Shown: piece after piece, positions 51,393 through 61,408 of the stretch | How positions within the stretch are numbered: position 1 is the first letter of the stretch | Layout: each line of letters begins with the position of its first letter | Assembly: GCF_013487865.1 (NCBI RefSeq) | Contig: NZ_CP047409.1 | Span: forward strand, 248,001 to 312,000 | DNA length: 64,000 nt | Origin: Lactobacillus johnsonii | GTDB taxonomy: Bacteria > Bacillota > Bacilli > Lactobacillales > Lactobacillaceae | Reading direction: 5' to 3' | Notes under the pieces: generated by a model | The model's input: the letters and a program-made list of their open reading frames with translations, nothing else | What the model was told of the DNA's origin: nothing | Databases searched by the model: none | Position numbers and translations under genes: made by a program

Positions 51393-53354
51393 ATGAAAGA
51401 TAAAGATCAGGGAAAAATGTCACTGGGTGCTAGACTAGCATACAGTTTTGGTGCATTTGGTAATGATTCATTTTATGGATTACTATCAGGATATTTAATT
51501 ATGTTTATTACCTCGCATTTATTCAATACAGGTAATGCGGCTGAAGATGCCAGAATGATTAGTATGGTTACATTGATTATCATGGTGTTAAGAATTGTTG
51601 AATTATTTATTGATCCATTTATTGGAAATGCAATTGATAGAACCAAGACCCGTTGGGGACATTTTAGACCATGGGTTGTAGTTGGTGGTAGTGTTTCAGC
51701 TGTGATTTTATTGATATTGTTCACTAACTTAGGCGGACTTTATCAAAAGAATGCAATCTTATACATGATTGTTTTTGCAGTTCTATACATCACAATGGAT
51801 ATCTTTTATTCATTTAAAGATGTCGGCTTTTGGTCAATGCTTCCATCTTTAACAACTAATTCTAGAGAACGGGAAAAAACTGCTACTTATGCTCGTGTAG
51901 GATCCACTATTGGTGGTGGGTTAGTTGGAATTCTAGTTATGCCAGCAGTTATCTACTTCTCAGTCCGTCCAACTTCTACGGGAGATGATCGTGGTTGGTT
52001 CATTTTTGCAGCAATTATTTGCTCAATTGCATTTGTTTCTGCATGGTGTGTTGGTTTATTTACTAGAGAAGTTAACAGCGATATTCGTAAAAATAAGAAA
52101 GATACTAAGGGAATTATTGGTATTTTTAAAGCTTTATCTGGTAATGATCAATTAATGTGGGTTGCACTTGCATACCTATTCTATGGAGTTGCAATTAATA
52201 TTACTGGATCTCTTGAAGTTTACTATTTTACATATATTATGGGAATGCCAAAAGCATTTTCTATTTTTTCAACGATTAATGTATTCTTAGGAATTATTGC
52301 GACATCATTATTTCCACTTTTATCTAAAAAAATGAGTCGTAAGGCACTCTTTACCTCTTGTTTAGCTGTAATGCTTTGTGGAATGGGATTATTTGCAGTA
52401 GCTGGAAGTAATTTACCACTTGTTTTACTTGCTGCCTCAATTTTTGGCTTTCCACAACCAATGGTATTCTTAATCGTTTTGATGGTCATTACGGACTCAG
52501 TTGAATATGGCCAGTTAAAACTTGGACATCGTGACGAATCACTTGCGTTGTCTGTTCGTCCATTAATTGATAAGTTTGGCGGTGCCGTTTCAAATGGTGT
52601 TGTTGGTCAAATTGCGATTATGGCCGGGATGACTACTGGTGCTACTGCTTCGTCAATTACAGCAGCTGGTAAGCTTAATTTTAAAATAATGATGTTCGCT
52701 GTGCCTGCTGTTATGCTTGTAATTGCAATTTTAATTTTTGCAAGTAAAGTTATTTTAAGTGAAAAGAAACACGCAGAGATCGTAGCTGAACTTGAAAAGA
52801 CCTGGGGCAAGAAATTTGATAAAGATAGTGATAATGATATTGATAGTGATGTCCTCATTGCTACTCCAATTTCTGGTGAATTGATGAATTTAAGTCAGGT
52901 TAATGACAAAATATTCTCATCTGGGGCCGTTGGACAAGGCTTTGCAATTAAGCCAAGTGATGGAAAGGTTCTGGCTCCATTTGATGCGACAGTTAGACAG
53001 GTATTTACTACAAGACATGCAGTTGGGCTAGTTGGTGATAACGGGGTAGTTCTATTAATTCATATTGGACTTGGAACGGTAGCACTAAACGGAACTGGAT
53101 TTGTATCATATGTTGAACAGGGTCAAAGGGTAAAGAAGGGGCAAGAATTAATTGAATTCTGGGATCCCACTATTAAAAAGGCTGGGCTAAATGACACAGT
53201 TATTGTAATAGTAACAAATTCTGATAAGTTTTCAGATATTGACTTAATGGCGAAAACTGGTCAAGCCGTACAAGCAGAAGATAATATTTTAGAATTAAAA
53301 GTAAAGAAGGAAGAGCCAGCACTAGGAGGCGGAGAAGTTGAACCAACTAATTAA
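51393..53354 (+). CDS. GPH-family sugar symporter with C-terminal EIIA domain (LacS/RafP-like)
   Basis: 653 residues. The N-terminal 460 residues have about 12 membrane segments and glycoside-pentoside-hexuronide motifs (DPFIGNAIDRTKTRWGHFRP). The C-terminal domain is an EIIA-Glc-like module with the phosphorylatable His557 (VVLLIHIGLGTV), near His552 of Streptococcus thermophilus LacS. HPr phosphorylation would tune transport. With melA and gtfA downstream it likely imports raffinose, melibiose or stachyose; lactose is also possible. Overlaps melA by 17 bases. Confidence 0.9.
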   Translation: MKDKDQGKMSLGARLAYSFGAFGNDSFYGLLSGYLIMFITSHLFNTGNAAEDARMISMVTLIIMVLRIVELFIDPFIGNAIDRTKTRWGHFRPWVVVGGSVSAVILLILFTNLGGLYQKNAILYMIVFAVLYITMDIFYSFKDVGFWSMLPSLTTNSREREKTATYARVGSTIGGGLVGILVMPAVIYFSVRPTSTGDDRGWFIFAAIICSIAFVSAWCVGLFTREVNSDIRKNKKDTKGIIGIFKALSGNDQLMWVALAYLFYGVAINITGSLEVYYFTYIMGMPKAFSIFSTINVFLGIIATSLFPLLSKKMSRKALFTSCLAVMLCGMGLFAVAGSNLPLVLLAASIFGFPQPMVFLIVLMVITDSVEYGQLKLGHRDESLALSVRPLIDKFGGAVSNGVVGQIAIMAGMTTGATASSITAAGKLNFKIMMFAVPAVMLVIAILIFASKVILSEKKHAEIVAELEKTWGKKFDKDSDNDIDSDVLIATPISGELMNLSQVNDKIFSSGAVGQGFAIKPSDGKVLAPFDATVRQVFTTRHAVGLVGDNGVVLLIHIGLGTVALNGTGFVSYVEQGQRVKKGQELIEFWDPTIKKAGLNDTVIVIVTNSDKFSDIDLMAKTGQAVQAEDNILELKVKKEEPALGGGEVEPTN

Positions 53355-55536
53355 TTTTGATGAAAAAAATAAAGTTTTTCACTTACATAATGATCAAATT
53401 TCATACTTATTAGCAGTTGAAGATGGAAATACACTAGCTCATGTGTATTTTGGTAAAACAATTAAACAATATCATGGGCAATTACGCTATCCGCGAGTAG
53501 ACCGAGGCTTTTCTGGTAATTTACCGGGCTCACTAGATAGAACTTTTTCACGTGATTCTTTACCAAAAGAATACAGTACAGCTGGTGAAATGGATTACCA
53601 TACTCCAGCAGCAGTAGTTCGCCAAAAGGATGGATCTAACGCCTTATTTTTAACTTACCATGGTTATAAAATTGTGGCCGGAAAGCCCGATTTAGTAGGA
53701 TTACCTCATTCTTTTGTTGAAAATAGTGATGAGGCAGAAACTTTAATAGTCAATTTAACCGATGAAAAGAGCAAAATTAAATTTGAATTAGCTTATACAA
53801 TTTATCGTGATTATCCAGTAATTACCCGTTCAGTAAAAGTTGTTAATAATGGTGAAGATACAGTTAATATTGAAAAAGTTGCTTCAATGCAAATTGATTT
53901 TGTTGATCGTGACTTTGAATCAATTACTTTACCTGGTGCGCATGCACATGAAAGACGAGTAGAACGTAGCAAAATCAATCAAGGTATTCATGTTTATTCA
54001 AGCCATCGCGGCACTTCTAGTCATCAAATGAATCCATTTATGGCATTAGTTGATCCTGATACAACCGAATTTGCTGGGGATGCTTACGGATTTGTATTCG
54101 TTTACTCTGGTAATCACAAGTTTGAAGTGGAAAAAGACCAATTTGCTCAAACTCACGTCAATATTGGCATTAATAATTTTAACTTTAATTGGGAGTTGAA
54201 GCCAAAAGATAGCTTCCAAACGCCAGAAGTCTTAATGACTTATTCTAATCAAGGTCTAAATAAGATGAGCCAAGCATTTCATAGCTTGATTCATGATCGG
54301 ATTATTCGTAGTAAGTACAAAGATCAAGTTCGGCCAATTTTAGTAAATAATTGGGAAGCAACTTACTTCGACTTTGATGAAGAAAAATTAAAACCAATTG
54401 TAGATGATGCCAAAGAAATGGGTATTGAAATGTTTGTCCTTGATGATGGTTGGTTTGGTCATCGTGATGATGATAATTCTTCACTAGGAGATTGGAGTGT
54501 TTTTGAAAAGAAATTCCCGCATGGATTAGATCATTTTGCTAATTATGTCCATGACCAAGGGTTAAAATTTGGCCTTTGGTTTGAGCCAGAAATGATCTCA
54601 ATGGATTCAAACTTATATAGAGAGCATCCTGACTATTTAATGCATGTTCCAGGAAGAACTCCAAGTCCATCTCGTAATCAATATGTTCTGGATTTAGGTA
54701 GAAAAGAAGTTCGTGACAACATATTTGAGCAAATGAATAAGATTCTTGAATCAGGTAAGATTGATTACATTAAATGGGATATGAATCGTCACTTGTCAGA
54801 TATTTATGAAGCAGATTTGCCAGCTGCAAGACAGGGAGAAACTTACCATCGTTATGTCTTAGGACTTTATGATCTGCTTGAAAGGCTAGTTGATACTTAT
54901 CCAAACCTATTAATTGAAGGCTGTTCTGGTGGTGGTGGGCGCTTCGATGCTGGTATGGCATATTACAATCCACAGATTTGGGCTAGCGATGATAGTGATG
55001 CAATTGATAGATTAAGTATTCAATATGGCACTAGTTTAGCTTATCCACAATCAATGATGACTTCTCATGTTTCAGTTAGTCCAAATGAGCAAAATGGACG
55101 AATTACACCATTCAATACACGTGGAATTGTGGCAATGTGGGGTGATTTAGGTTATGAACTCGATTTAACTAAGATGAGCAAAGAAAATCGTCAAGCAGTT
55201 AAAGATCAGGTAGAAAAATATAAAAAGATTAGAGAAGTTACCCAATATGGGACTTTTTACCGCTTAAAGTCTGCTCAAACTAGTAATCAATGTGCTTGGG
55301 AAACGGTCTCAAAAGATAAAAATGAAGCTGTTTTGTCAGTAGTTAAGGTAATGGCAAGTGCTCAACCGTATTTAACTAAGACTAAAATGGTTGGACTTAA
55401 TCCAGAAAAGCACTATGAAGATCAAAAGACCCATGAAATATATGGTGGAGATGAACTGATGAACTTAGGAATTTATGATTCAGTTGAACACGGTGATTTC
55501 AAGGCTTATATTCATCACTTTAAGGCAATAGATTAG
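53338..55536 (+). CDS. melA: Alpha-galactosidase (GH36)
   Basis: 732 residues, full-length GH36 of the Lactobacillus MelA type. The nucleophile is D481 ([11 protein letters not shown]). The acid/base Asp lies in [11 protein letters not shown] (about residue 551), and [11 protein letters not shown] precedes it. [11 protein letters not shown] is the substrate-binding barrel motif. It removes terminal alpha-1,6-galactose from melibiose and raffinose in the cytosol. The start is TTG 53338, inside the end of the permease gene, with AGGAGG 8 bases upstream, so translation is likely coupled. Confidence 0.94.
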   Translation: MNQLINFDEKNKVFHLHNDQISYLLAVEDGNTLAHVYFGKTIKQYHGQLRYPRVDRGFSGNLPGSLDRTFSRDSLPKEYSTAGEMDYHTPAAVVRQKDGSNALFLTYHGYKIVAGKPDLVGLPHSFVENSDEAETLIVNLTDEKSKIKFELAYTIYRDYPVITRSVKVVNNGEDTVNIEKVASMQIDFVDRDFESITLPGAHAHERRVERSKINQGIHVYSSHRGTSSHQMNPFMALVDPDTTEFAGDAYGFVFVYSGNHKFEVEKDQFAQTHVNIGINNFNFNWELKPKDSFQTPEVLMTYSNQGLNKMSQAFHSLIHDRIIRSKYKDQVRPILVNNWEATYFDFDEEKLKPIVDDAKEMGIEMFVLDDGWFGHRDDDNSSLGDWSVFEKKFPHGLDHFANYVHDQGLKFGLWFEPEMISMDSNLYREHPDYLMHVPGRTPSPSRNQYVLDLGRKEVRDNIFEQMNKILESGKIDYIKWDMNRHLSDIYEADLPAARQGETYHRYVLGLYDLLERLVDTYPNLLIEGCSGGGGRFDAGMAYYNPQIWASDDSDAIDRLSIQYGTSLAYPQSMMTSHVSVSPNEQNGRITPFNTRGIVAMWGDLGYELDLTKMSKENRQAVKDQVEKYKKIREVTQYGTFYRLKSAQTSNQCAWETVSKDKNEAVLSVVKVMASAQPYLTKTKMVGLNPEKHYEDQKTHEIYGGDELMNLGIYDSVEHGDFKAYIHHFKAID

Positions 55537-55547
55537 GATTAGTAGTA

Positions 55548-56990
55548 ATGACAATTTCAAATAAAGTAATGCTCATAACCTATCCAGATAGTTTAGGTAA
55601 AAATATTAAAGATTTAGATGACGTACTGCACACAGACTTAAAAGGTGCTGTTGGAGGAGTTCATTTGTTACCATTCTTTCCCTCAACTGGTGACCGCGGA
55701 TTTGCTCCAACAGATTATTCAATGGTTGATCCTCAATTTGGAGATTGGTCTGATGTCGAAAAGTTAGGCGAAGACTACTACCTTATGTTTGATTTTATGA
55801 TCAATCATATTTCTCGTCAGTCTAAGTACTATAAGGATTTTCAAAAGAATAAAGATCAAAGTCCTTATGCTGACCTTTTCCTCAGTTGGGATAAGTTCTG
55901 GCCTAAGAATCGACCAACGCAAAAAGATATTGACCTTATTTACAAGAGAAAAGATCGTGCTCCATATCAGGAAATTACTTTTGCGGATGGAAGTAAAGAA
56001 AAACTCTGGAATACTTTTGGTGAGGAGCAAATAGATCTTGATGTTCGAAAAGATGTAACTAAACAGTTTATTAAGCAGACTTTAAATAATTTGATTGATC
56101 ATGGCAGTGACATCATTCGACTAGATGCGTTTGCTTATGCTATTAAGAAGTTAGATACTAATGACTTTTTCGTAGAACCAGAAATTTGGGATCTATTGAA
56201 AGAAGTACAAGATGATATTTCAGCTAAAGGCGCGCTAATTTTGCCTGAAATTCATGAACACTATTCAATGCCATTTAAGATTGCAAGACATGGTTACTTT
56301 ATTTATGATTTTGCCTTACCAATGGTGGTGCTTTATTCACTATATAGCGGTAAAAGTCAGCGTCTTGCTTCATGGCTAAAAAAGAGTCCAATGAAGCAGT
56401 TTACGACATTAGATACTCATGATGGAATTGGTGTAGTAGATGCTCGTGATATCTTAACTCCGAATGAGATAGGATACACAAGCAATGAATTGTATAAGGT
56501 CGGCGCTAATGTTAAAAAGAAATACTCAAGTGCGGAATATCATAACCTCGATATTTATCAAATAAACTCTACTTTCTACTCTGCACTTGGTGATGATGAT
56601 AAAAAATACTTTATGGCTCGACTTTTACAAGTATTTGCACCTGGAATTCCCCAAGTCTATTATGTTGGAATGCTTGCTGGTAAAAATGATATTGAACTTC
56701 TTGAAAAGACAAAAGAAGGTCGAAATATTAATCGTCATTATTATAGTCGTGAAGAAATTCATGAAGAAGTTCAACGTCCTGTTGTTAGTTCTTTAATTAA
56801 CTTATTAAGATTTAGAAATAATGAAGCGGCATTTGATTTGAATGGAAGTATTGAAGTTATTACTCCTACTGAAAATGAAATTCATATTATCCGTTTGAAT
56901 CAGGACAAAACACGAAAAGCAGAATTACGTGCAAACTTAGAAACCTTAGCTTATAAAGTGTTAGTGAATGGGCGAGAGATGGCTTTTTAA
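55548..56990 (+). CDS. gtfA: Sucrose phosphorylase (GH13_18)
   Basis: 480 residues. Subfamily 18 features: nucleophile D193 ([12 protein letters not shown]), acid/base E234 (LPEIHEHY), transition-state Asp in [13 protein letters not shown]. Matches the Bifidobacterium enzyme (D192, E232). It phosphorolyses sucrose to alpha-glucose-1-phosphate and fructose. It lies 11 bases after melA, which yields sucrose from raffinose, so the three genes form one pathway. Confidence 0.93.
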   Translation: MTISNKVMLITYPDSLGKNIKDLDDVLHTDLKGAVGGVHLLPFFPSTGDRGFAPTDYSMVDPQFGDWSDVEKLGEDYYLMFDFMINHISRQSKYYKDFQKNKDQSPYADLFLSWDKFWPKNRPTQKDIDLIYKRKDRAPYQEITFADGSKEKLWNTFGEEQIDLDVRKDVTKQFIKQTLNNLIDHGSDIIRLDAFAYAIKKLDTNDFFVEPEIWDLLKEVQDDISAKGALILPEIHEHYSMPFKIARHGYFIYDFALPMVVLYSLYSGKSQRLASWLKKSPMKQFTTLDTHDGIGVVDARDILTPNEIGYTSNELYKVGANVKKKYSSAEYHNLDIYQINSTFYSALGDDDKKYFMARLLQVFAPGIPQVYYVGMLAGKNDIELLEKTKEGRNINRHYYSREEIHEEVQRPVVSSLINLLRFRNNEAAFDLNGSIEVITPTENEIHIIRLNQDKTRKAELRANLETLAYKVLVNGREMAF

Positions 56991-57014
56991 TACAAACTAT
57001 AAATATTTTTGAAG

Positions 57015-57048
57015 AAGAATTAGGTAGAAATTGCCTAATTCTTTTTTT
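57015..57048 (+). terminator. Terminator after gtfA
   Basis: AAGAATTAGG pairs perfectly with CCTAATTCTT across nine bases, then T run. Confidence 0.9.
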
Positions 57049-57137
57049 GAAGCAGATCTAGAAACTAAGTTTATAGACAATATAAGGTATAATTTGATTA
57101 ATGAAAAAATTCTGCAAGCATGGGAGGAATCATATAG

Positions 57138-58373
57138 ATGAATTATGGAGAAAAATCACCTGCACTTTGGGATGCAATTAAAAGTGAAGAGAAAAGACAA
57201 GAAGATACAATTGAATTAATTGCATCAGAAAATATTGTTTCCGATGCTGTCCGAGAAGCACAAGGATCTGTTCTCACCAATAAATACGCAGAAGGATATC
57301 CCGGGAAAAGATACTATGGTGGATGTCAATATATTGACAAGGTAGAACAATTGGCAATTGACTATGCCAAAAAATTATTTAATGCAGAATATGCAAATGT
57401 GCAGCCTCATTCTGGTTCACAGGCAAACATGACAGTTTATAATGCTTTGCTAAAGCCAGGAGATACTATTTTAGGGATGGGTATGGATGCTGGCGGTCAT
57501 CTTACGCATGGTTCAAAGGTTAATTTTTCAGGAAAAATTTTTAATTCTATTAGTTATGACTTAAATCCTGAAACTGAAGAATTGGATTTTGATCGAATTA
57601 GACAGCTTGCTATAGAGAAGAAGCCAAAATTAATTATTGCTGGTGCTTCTGCTTATAGCAGAATTATTGATTGGCAGAAGTTTCGTGAGATTGCGGACGA
57701 AGTTGGCGCCTACCTAATGGTTGATATGGCGCATATTGCAGGTTTAGTTGCAACGGGAGCACATCCGAGCCCAGTTCCTATAGCTGACGTTGTTACAACA
57801 ACTACACATAAAACTTTGCGTGGTCCGCGTGGAGGAATGATTCTATCTAACAATAAAGAATTAGGGAAGAAAATTGATTCGGCTCTCTTTCCAGGAACGC
57901 AAGGTGGACCACTAGAGCATGTTATTGCTGCAAAGGCACAAGCTTTTTATGAAGATTTACAGCCAGAATTTACTCAATACATTGATCAAGTAATTAAGAA
58001 TTCAAAAGCCATGGCTGAAGAATTTAAAAATAGCAAAAATATTCGCGTGGTTTCAGGTGGAACTGATAATCACTTGATGATTATTGATATTACCAAGACC
58101 GGCGTAACAGGAAAAGATGCCCAAAATTTACTAGACTCTGTAAATATTACGACTAACAAAGAGTCTATTCCTGGTGATAAGCGAAGCCCATTTATTACTA
58201 GTGGATTAAGAATTGGGACACCAGCAATAACTAGCCGAGGCTTTAAGGAATCCGATGCTAAAGAAGTTGCTAAAATAATTATTGAAGTTTTGGATAATCC
58301 TGAAGATGCAGGAGTACTAGCTCAGGCAAAAGAAAGAGTTAATGATTTAGTTACTAAATACCCTATCAAATAA
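57138..58373 (+). CDS. glyA: Serine hydroxymethyltransferase
   Basis: 411 residues, PLP enzyme interconverting serine and glycine with folate one-carbon transfer. The PLP lysine is in [36 protein letters not shown] and [11 protein letters not shown] are the other signature motifs. GGGAGG lies before the ATG. Single gene; the next promoter starts within 7 bases of its stop. Confidence 0.96.
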   Translation: MNYGEKSPALWDAIKSEEKRQEDTIELIASENIVSDAVREAQGSVLTNKYAEGYPGKRYYGGCQYIDKVEQLAIDYAKKLFNAEYANVQPHSGSQANMTVYNALLKPGDTILGMGMDAGGHLTHGSKVNFSGKIFNSISYDLNPETEELDFDRIRQLAIEKKPKLIIAGASAYSRIIDWQKFREIADEVGAYLMVDMAHIAGLVATGAHPSPVPIADVVTTTTHKTLRGPRGGMILSNNKELGKKIDSALFPGTQGGPLEHVIAAKAQAFYEDLQPEFTQYIDQVIKNSKAMAEEFKNSKNIRVVSGGTDNHLMIIDITKTGVTGKDAQNLLDSVNITTNKESIPGDKRSPFITSGLRIGTPAITSRGFKESDAKEVAKIIIEVLDNPEDAGVLAQAKERVNDLVTKYPIK

Positions 58374-58379
58374 AAGCTA

Positions 58380-58408
58380 TTGACAGAAAAATATAAGCCA
58401 ATTACAAT
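58380..58408 (+). promoter_or_regulatory. Near-consensus promoter for the leader peptide and ABC operon
   Basis: -35 TTGACA (58380-58385), 17-base spacer, -10 TACAAT (58403-58408). This is the best match to the vegetative consensus that I saw in the window. Confidence 0.8.
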
Positions 58409-58438
58409 ATAATTAAATTTTTTAAGGAGTAGTTAATT

Positions 58439-58489
58439 ATGAATACACAAGCTAAGTTTATGAAAAATAATCGTTGGCAAGGCCAGTAA
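58439..58489 (+). CDS. Leader peptide with a single Trp codon
   Basis: Sixteen codons, MNTQAKFMKNNRWQGQ, with AAGGAG 9 bases before the ATG and TAA at 58487-58489. The Trp codon is the 13th, four codons before the stop. A hairpin begins three bases after the stop, and two terminators follow before the next gene. This is the layout of a translation-sensing attenuator. That Trp is the signal is inferred from this codon and from the TrpXYZ-like genes downstream. Confidence 0.65.
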   Translation: MNTQAKFMKNNRWQGQ

Positions 58490-58491
58490 AT

Positions 58492-58647
58492 CAGGTTGTT
58501 AAGCAAGATGCAACCTGAAAGACTCAGATTGTATCTGTGCTGGCTGTGTATTTATTGTGGTCTGCATGGAATAACATGCAGACCTTTTTCTTTTTGTGAT
58601 AAAAAAGTAACAGGAATCTGCATGTGAAGGTAGATTCCTGTTTTTTT
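58492..58647 (+). promoter_or_regulatory. Attenuator with tandem terminators and alternative pairings
   Basis: Hairpin 1: CAGGTTG (58492-58498) with CAACCTG (58511-58517). Terminator 1: GGTCTGCATG (58559) with CATGCAGACC (58575-58584), then TTTTTCTTTTT. Terminator 2: ACAGGAATCT (58610) with AGATTCCTGT (58632-58641), then T run. Two competing pairings are possible: CATGCAGA (58575-58582) with TCTGCATG (58617-58624) would open both terminators, and ATGC plus ACC in 58508-58515 can pair with the 5' arm of terminator 1. Stems are seen; switching is inferred. Confidence 0.7.
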
Positions 58648-58658
58648 GGAGAAAAATT

Positions 58659-59651
58659 ATGAAAAGAATGTATGGATTAATTGTAATTTTAGTAGCTTTT
58701 TTAACCATAGCTTTTTTTGGAGAAAATAAACAAAAAGAAGAAAATAATAAAGTTCCCCGAGTTGGTGTATTAACCCTTATGCGTCACCCAGCTCTTGATG
58801 AGATATATCGCGGCTTTCGAGATGAGCTGAAAGAAGAGGGCTACGTAAATGGGAAAAATATCAAAATTGAATATCAAAATGCAAATAATGATCAGAGTAA
58901 TTTACGTACGATGGCAATGAAACTAACTGATGAGCAGTCAAGAGTATTAGTTGGAATTACTACTCCAGCTGCCCAAGCATTGGCGAATACAACGAATAAG
59001 ATTCCAATAGTTTTAGGTGCTGTAACAAGTCCAAAAACTAGTGGGCTAGTAAAAAATGAAAAACATCCCGAAAAAAATATTACTGGGGTATCAGATGCTG
59101 CTCCAATTAAGCAACAATTAGATTTAATTAGGGAATTTTTACCTAATTTAAAAACTTTAGGGGTAATTTATACTTCGAGTGATTCTTCTGCAGTTAGTGG
59201 CTTTCACGAGATTGAGCGTGAATGTAAAAAGAGAAAAATAAATTTAAAATCTTTCTCAATTGCAAATAGTAACGATCTTAATCAAGTTTCAGAGCAGATG
59301 TTTAGTCAAGTAGATGCCGTCATTGTACCAACTGATAACACAATTGCTGGAGCGATGGAAACACTAGTTAAAAATGGTAATGCTGCTAAAAAGCCAATTT
59401 TCCCTGCTGCAGCAACTATGGTAAAACAGGGTGGTCTTGCAACTTATAGTGTTAATCAATATGAGTTAGGAAAAATGACTGGAAAGATGACTATTGAAAT
59501 TTTAAAGGGTAAAAAAGTTAGTTCTTTACCAATCGAAAGAGTGAAAAAGGGAGAACCGATCGTTAATTTAAAAGAAGCCAGAGAATTAAATCTTCAAGTG
59601 CCTCAACGATTTTTAGAAGAATGTCAGAAAAAAGGAGTTGTATATAGATGA
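58659..59651 (+). CDS. trpX: ABC importer substrate-binding protein (TrpX-like)
   Basis: 330 residues of the ABC_sub_bind family (PF04392-like), two-lobed binding protein. VGVLTLMRHPALDEIYRGF opens the first lobe and ITGVSDAAPIKQQLDLI lies at the hinge. The N terminus (MKRMYGLIVILVAFLTIAFFG) is a hydrophobic signal or anchor without a lipobox cysteine, unusual for this family in Gram-positives. It is the first gene after the attenuator; permease and ATPase genes overlap in sequence. Tryptophan as ligand is inferred from family assignments in streptococci and the leader Trp codon. Confidence 0.75.
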   Translation: MKRMYGLIVILVAFLTIAFFGENKQKEENNKVPRVGVLTLMRHPALDEIYRGFRDELKEEGYVNGKNIKIEYQNANNDQSNLRTMAMKLTDEQSRVLVGITTPAAQALANTTNKIPIVLGAVTSPKTSGLVKNEKHPEKNITGVSDAAPIKQQLDLIREFLPNLKTLGVIYTSSDSSAVSGFHEIERECKKRKINLKSFSIANSNDLNQVSEQMFSQVDAVIVPTDNTIAGAMETLVKNGNAAKKPIFPAAATMVKQGGLATYSVNQYELGKMTGKMTIEILKGKKVSSLPIERVKKGEPIVNLKEARELNLQVPQRFLEECQKKGVVYR

Positions 59652-60547
59652 ACTTGATCGTATCTGCTATTGGCCAGGGTTTGCTATGGGCTTTGCTTGG
59701 CTTAGGATTATATTTGACATTTAGAATTTTGAATTTTGCTGATATGACCGTAGAAGGAACCTTTCCATTAGGTGCAGCTGTTGCAGTAGCTAATATTTCA
59801 CACGGAATGTCTCCATACTTAGCTACTTTCTTAGCCCTTTTAGCTGGAATGGCAGCAGGTTTAGTAACGGGATTATTGTATACAAAAGGAAAAATTCCAA
59901 TTCTACTTGCTGGTATTTTAACAATGACGGCAATTTATTCTATTAATTTAAGAATTATGGGCGGCTCTAATATTTCACTGATTGGTAAGAAGACATTACT
60001 CAATAATGAATTTTTAGAAAAATTACCTCAATATTTTAACAGTGTTGTTTTAGGTATTGTAGTTGTAATAGTAATTACAGGAATCTTAATTTTCTTTTTA
60101 AATACAGATTTTGGTCAAGCTTTTATTGCTACCGGAGATAATCCTAGTATGGCAAAATCATTAGGAATTTATACAGACTTTATGGTAATTATAGGATTGA
60201 TGCTATCAAATGGAATAGTTGCCTTATGCGGAGCATTAATTGCGCAAAATAATGGTTATGCTGATATTAATATGGGAATTGGAACTATTGTTATTGCTTT
60301 AGCTTCAATTATTATTGGTGAAGTAGCTTTTGGAGAATTGACCTTAAATCAGCGTTTAGTAGCCGTAACTTTAGGTAGTATTATCTATCGTCTGATTTTG
60401 TTAGCTGTACTTCAGCTTGGATTTTCAGCTAATGACTTAAACTTGATCTCTTCTATTGTGTTAGCCCTCTGTATGATGCTCCCACAATTAGAAAAGTTTT
60501 TACATTTGAAAAAGCCAGTAGAAAGAGGTGTGAAAAAGCATGACTAA
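59648..60547 (+). CDS. trpY: ABC importer permease (TrpY-like)
   Basis: 299 residues with about eight to nine membrane segments, branched-chain/ribose-type permease family (BPD_transp_2). NFADMTVEGTFPLGAAVA near the N terminus and ALASIIIGEVAFG are typical of this subgroup. It overlaps trpX by 4 bases (ATGA) and trpZ by 8 bases, so the three proteins are made in balance. Confidence 0.78.
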   Translation: MNLIVSAIGQGLLWALLGLGLYLTFRILNFADMTVEGTFPLGAAVAVANISHGMSPYLATFLALLAGMAAGLVTGLLYTKGKIPILLAGILTMTAIYSINLRIMGGSNISLIGKKTLLNNEFLEKLPQYFNSVVLGIVVVIVITGILIFFLNTDFGQAFIATGDNPSMAKSLGIYTDFMVIIGLMLSNGIVALCGALIAQNNGYADINMGIGTIVIALASIIIGEVAFGELTLNQRLVAVTLGSIIYRLILLAVLQLGFSANDLNLISSIVLALCMMLPQLEKFLHLKKPVERGVKKHD

Positions 60548-61304
60548 GCCAATTCTAGAATTAAAAGATGTCAAAACAACTGTTAAAACAGCTGATGGTG
60601 AAATTGTTCCAATCTTAAAAGGAATTAATTTAGAAATTAGATCTGGAGATTTTATTACTATAATTGGAACAAATGGTGCCGGTAAATCAACACTTTTTAA
60701 TACGATTGCGGGCAGTTTAAAACCTGATAGTGGCATTCTTCGGCATAATGGGCAAGATATTACGAAAATGAGTGAAGAAAAGCGGACTCAGTTTATTGGA
60801 CGAGTTTTTCAAGATCCTAAGATGGGGACTGCTCCTAGAATGACCGTGGCAGAGAATTTACTCTTAGCAACCAAGCGGGGAAAGAGAAGATTTTTAAAGA
60901 TTAGAAGACTTAAGCAGAATTTACCTCGTTTTAAAAAACTAGCTGCGGTTATGAACAATGGTTTAGAAAACTGCCTGAATACATTTGTAGAGGGCTTATC
61001 TGGAGGCCAAAGACAAGCTTTGAGCTTCTTGATGGCTACAATAGAAAAGCCTGATATTTTGCTATTAGATGAGCATACAGCAGCTTTAGATCCTCATACT
61101 AGTGAAAATCTGCTAGCAGTAACTGATAAACAAATTAAAGAAAATAAATTAACTGCCTTAATGATTACGCATCATATGGAGGATGCTTTAAAATATGGAA
61201 ATCGTCTTTTGGTATTAAAGGATGGTCAAGTTAAAGCGGATATTAGTGAAGAAGAAAAAAAGAGTTTAAAAGTAAGTGATCTTTATAGCTATTTTGAAGA
61301 TTGA
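60540..61304 (+). CDS. trpZ: ABC importer ATPase (TrpZ-like)
   Basis: 254 residues. Walker A GTNGAGKST, Q-loop VFQDPKMGTA, signature LSGGQRQ, Walker B ILLLDEHTAALDP and switch His MITHHM are complete. The Walker B region reads DEHTAALD rather than the usual DEPTxxLD, a feature shared by this subgroup. It powers the TrpX/TrpY importer and ends the operon at a terminator. Confidence 0.82.
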   Translation: MTKPILELKDVKTTVKTADGEIVPILKGINLEIRSGDFITIIGTNGAGKSTLFNTIAGSLKPDSGILRHNGQDITKMSEEKRTQFIGRVFQDPKMGTAPRMTVAENLLLATKRGKRRFLKIRRLKQNLPRFKKLAAVMNNGLENCLNTFVEGLSGGQRQALSFLMATIEKPDILLLDEHTAALDPHTSENLLAVTDKQIKENKLTALMITHHMEDALKYGNRLLVLKDGQVKADISEEEKKSLKVSDLYSYFED

Positions 61305-61307
61305 TCT

Positions 61308-61343
61308 AAAACCTAGGGCTGGTTGTCGGTTCTAGGTTTTTTA
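61308..61343 (+). terminator. Terminator of the ABC operon
   Basis: AAAACCTAG pairs with CTAGGTTTT across 15 bases, with further T following. Confidence 0.85.
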
Positions 61344-61408
61344 GTTAAAATAATTTTTAATTGTTTTAAGTATAGATTTAATTTTTATAAAGAAGGGATG
61401 TAAGAGAT

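Noticed and set aside
58380-58647. T-box riboswitch before the TrpXYZ-like genes
   Set aside because: No T-box core sequence or specifier-loop structure was found; a leader peptide is present instead.
58499-58708. Minus-strand 69-codon frame over the attenuator
   Set aside because: It would translate through both terminator hairpins in antisense and has no start signal.
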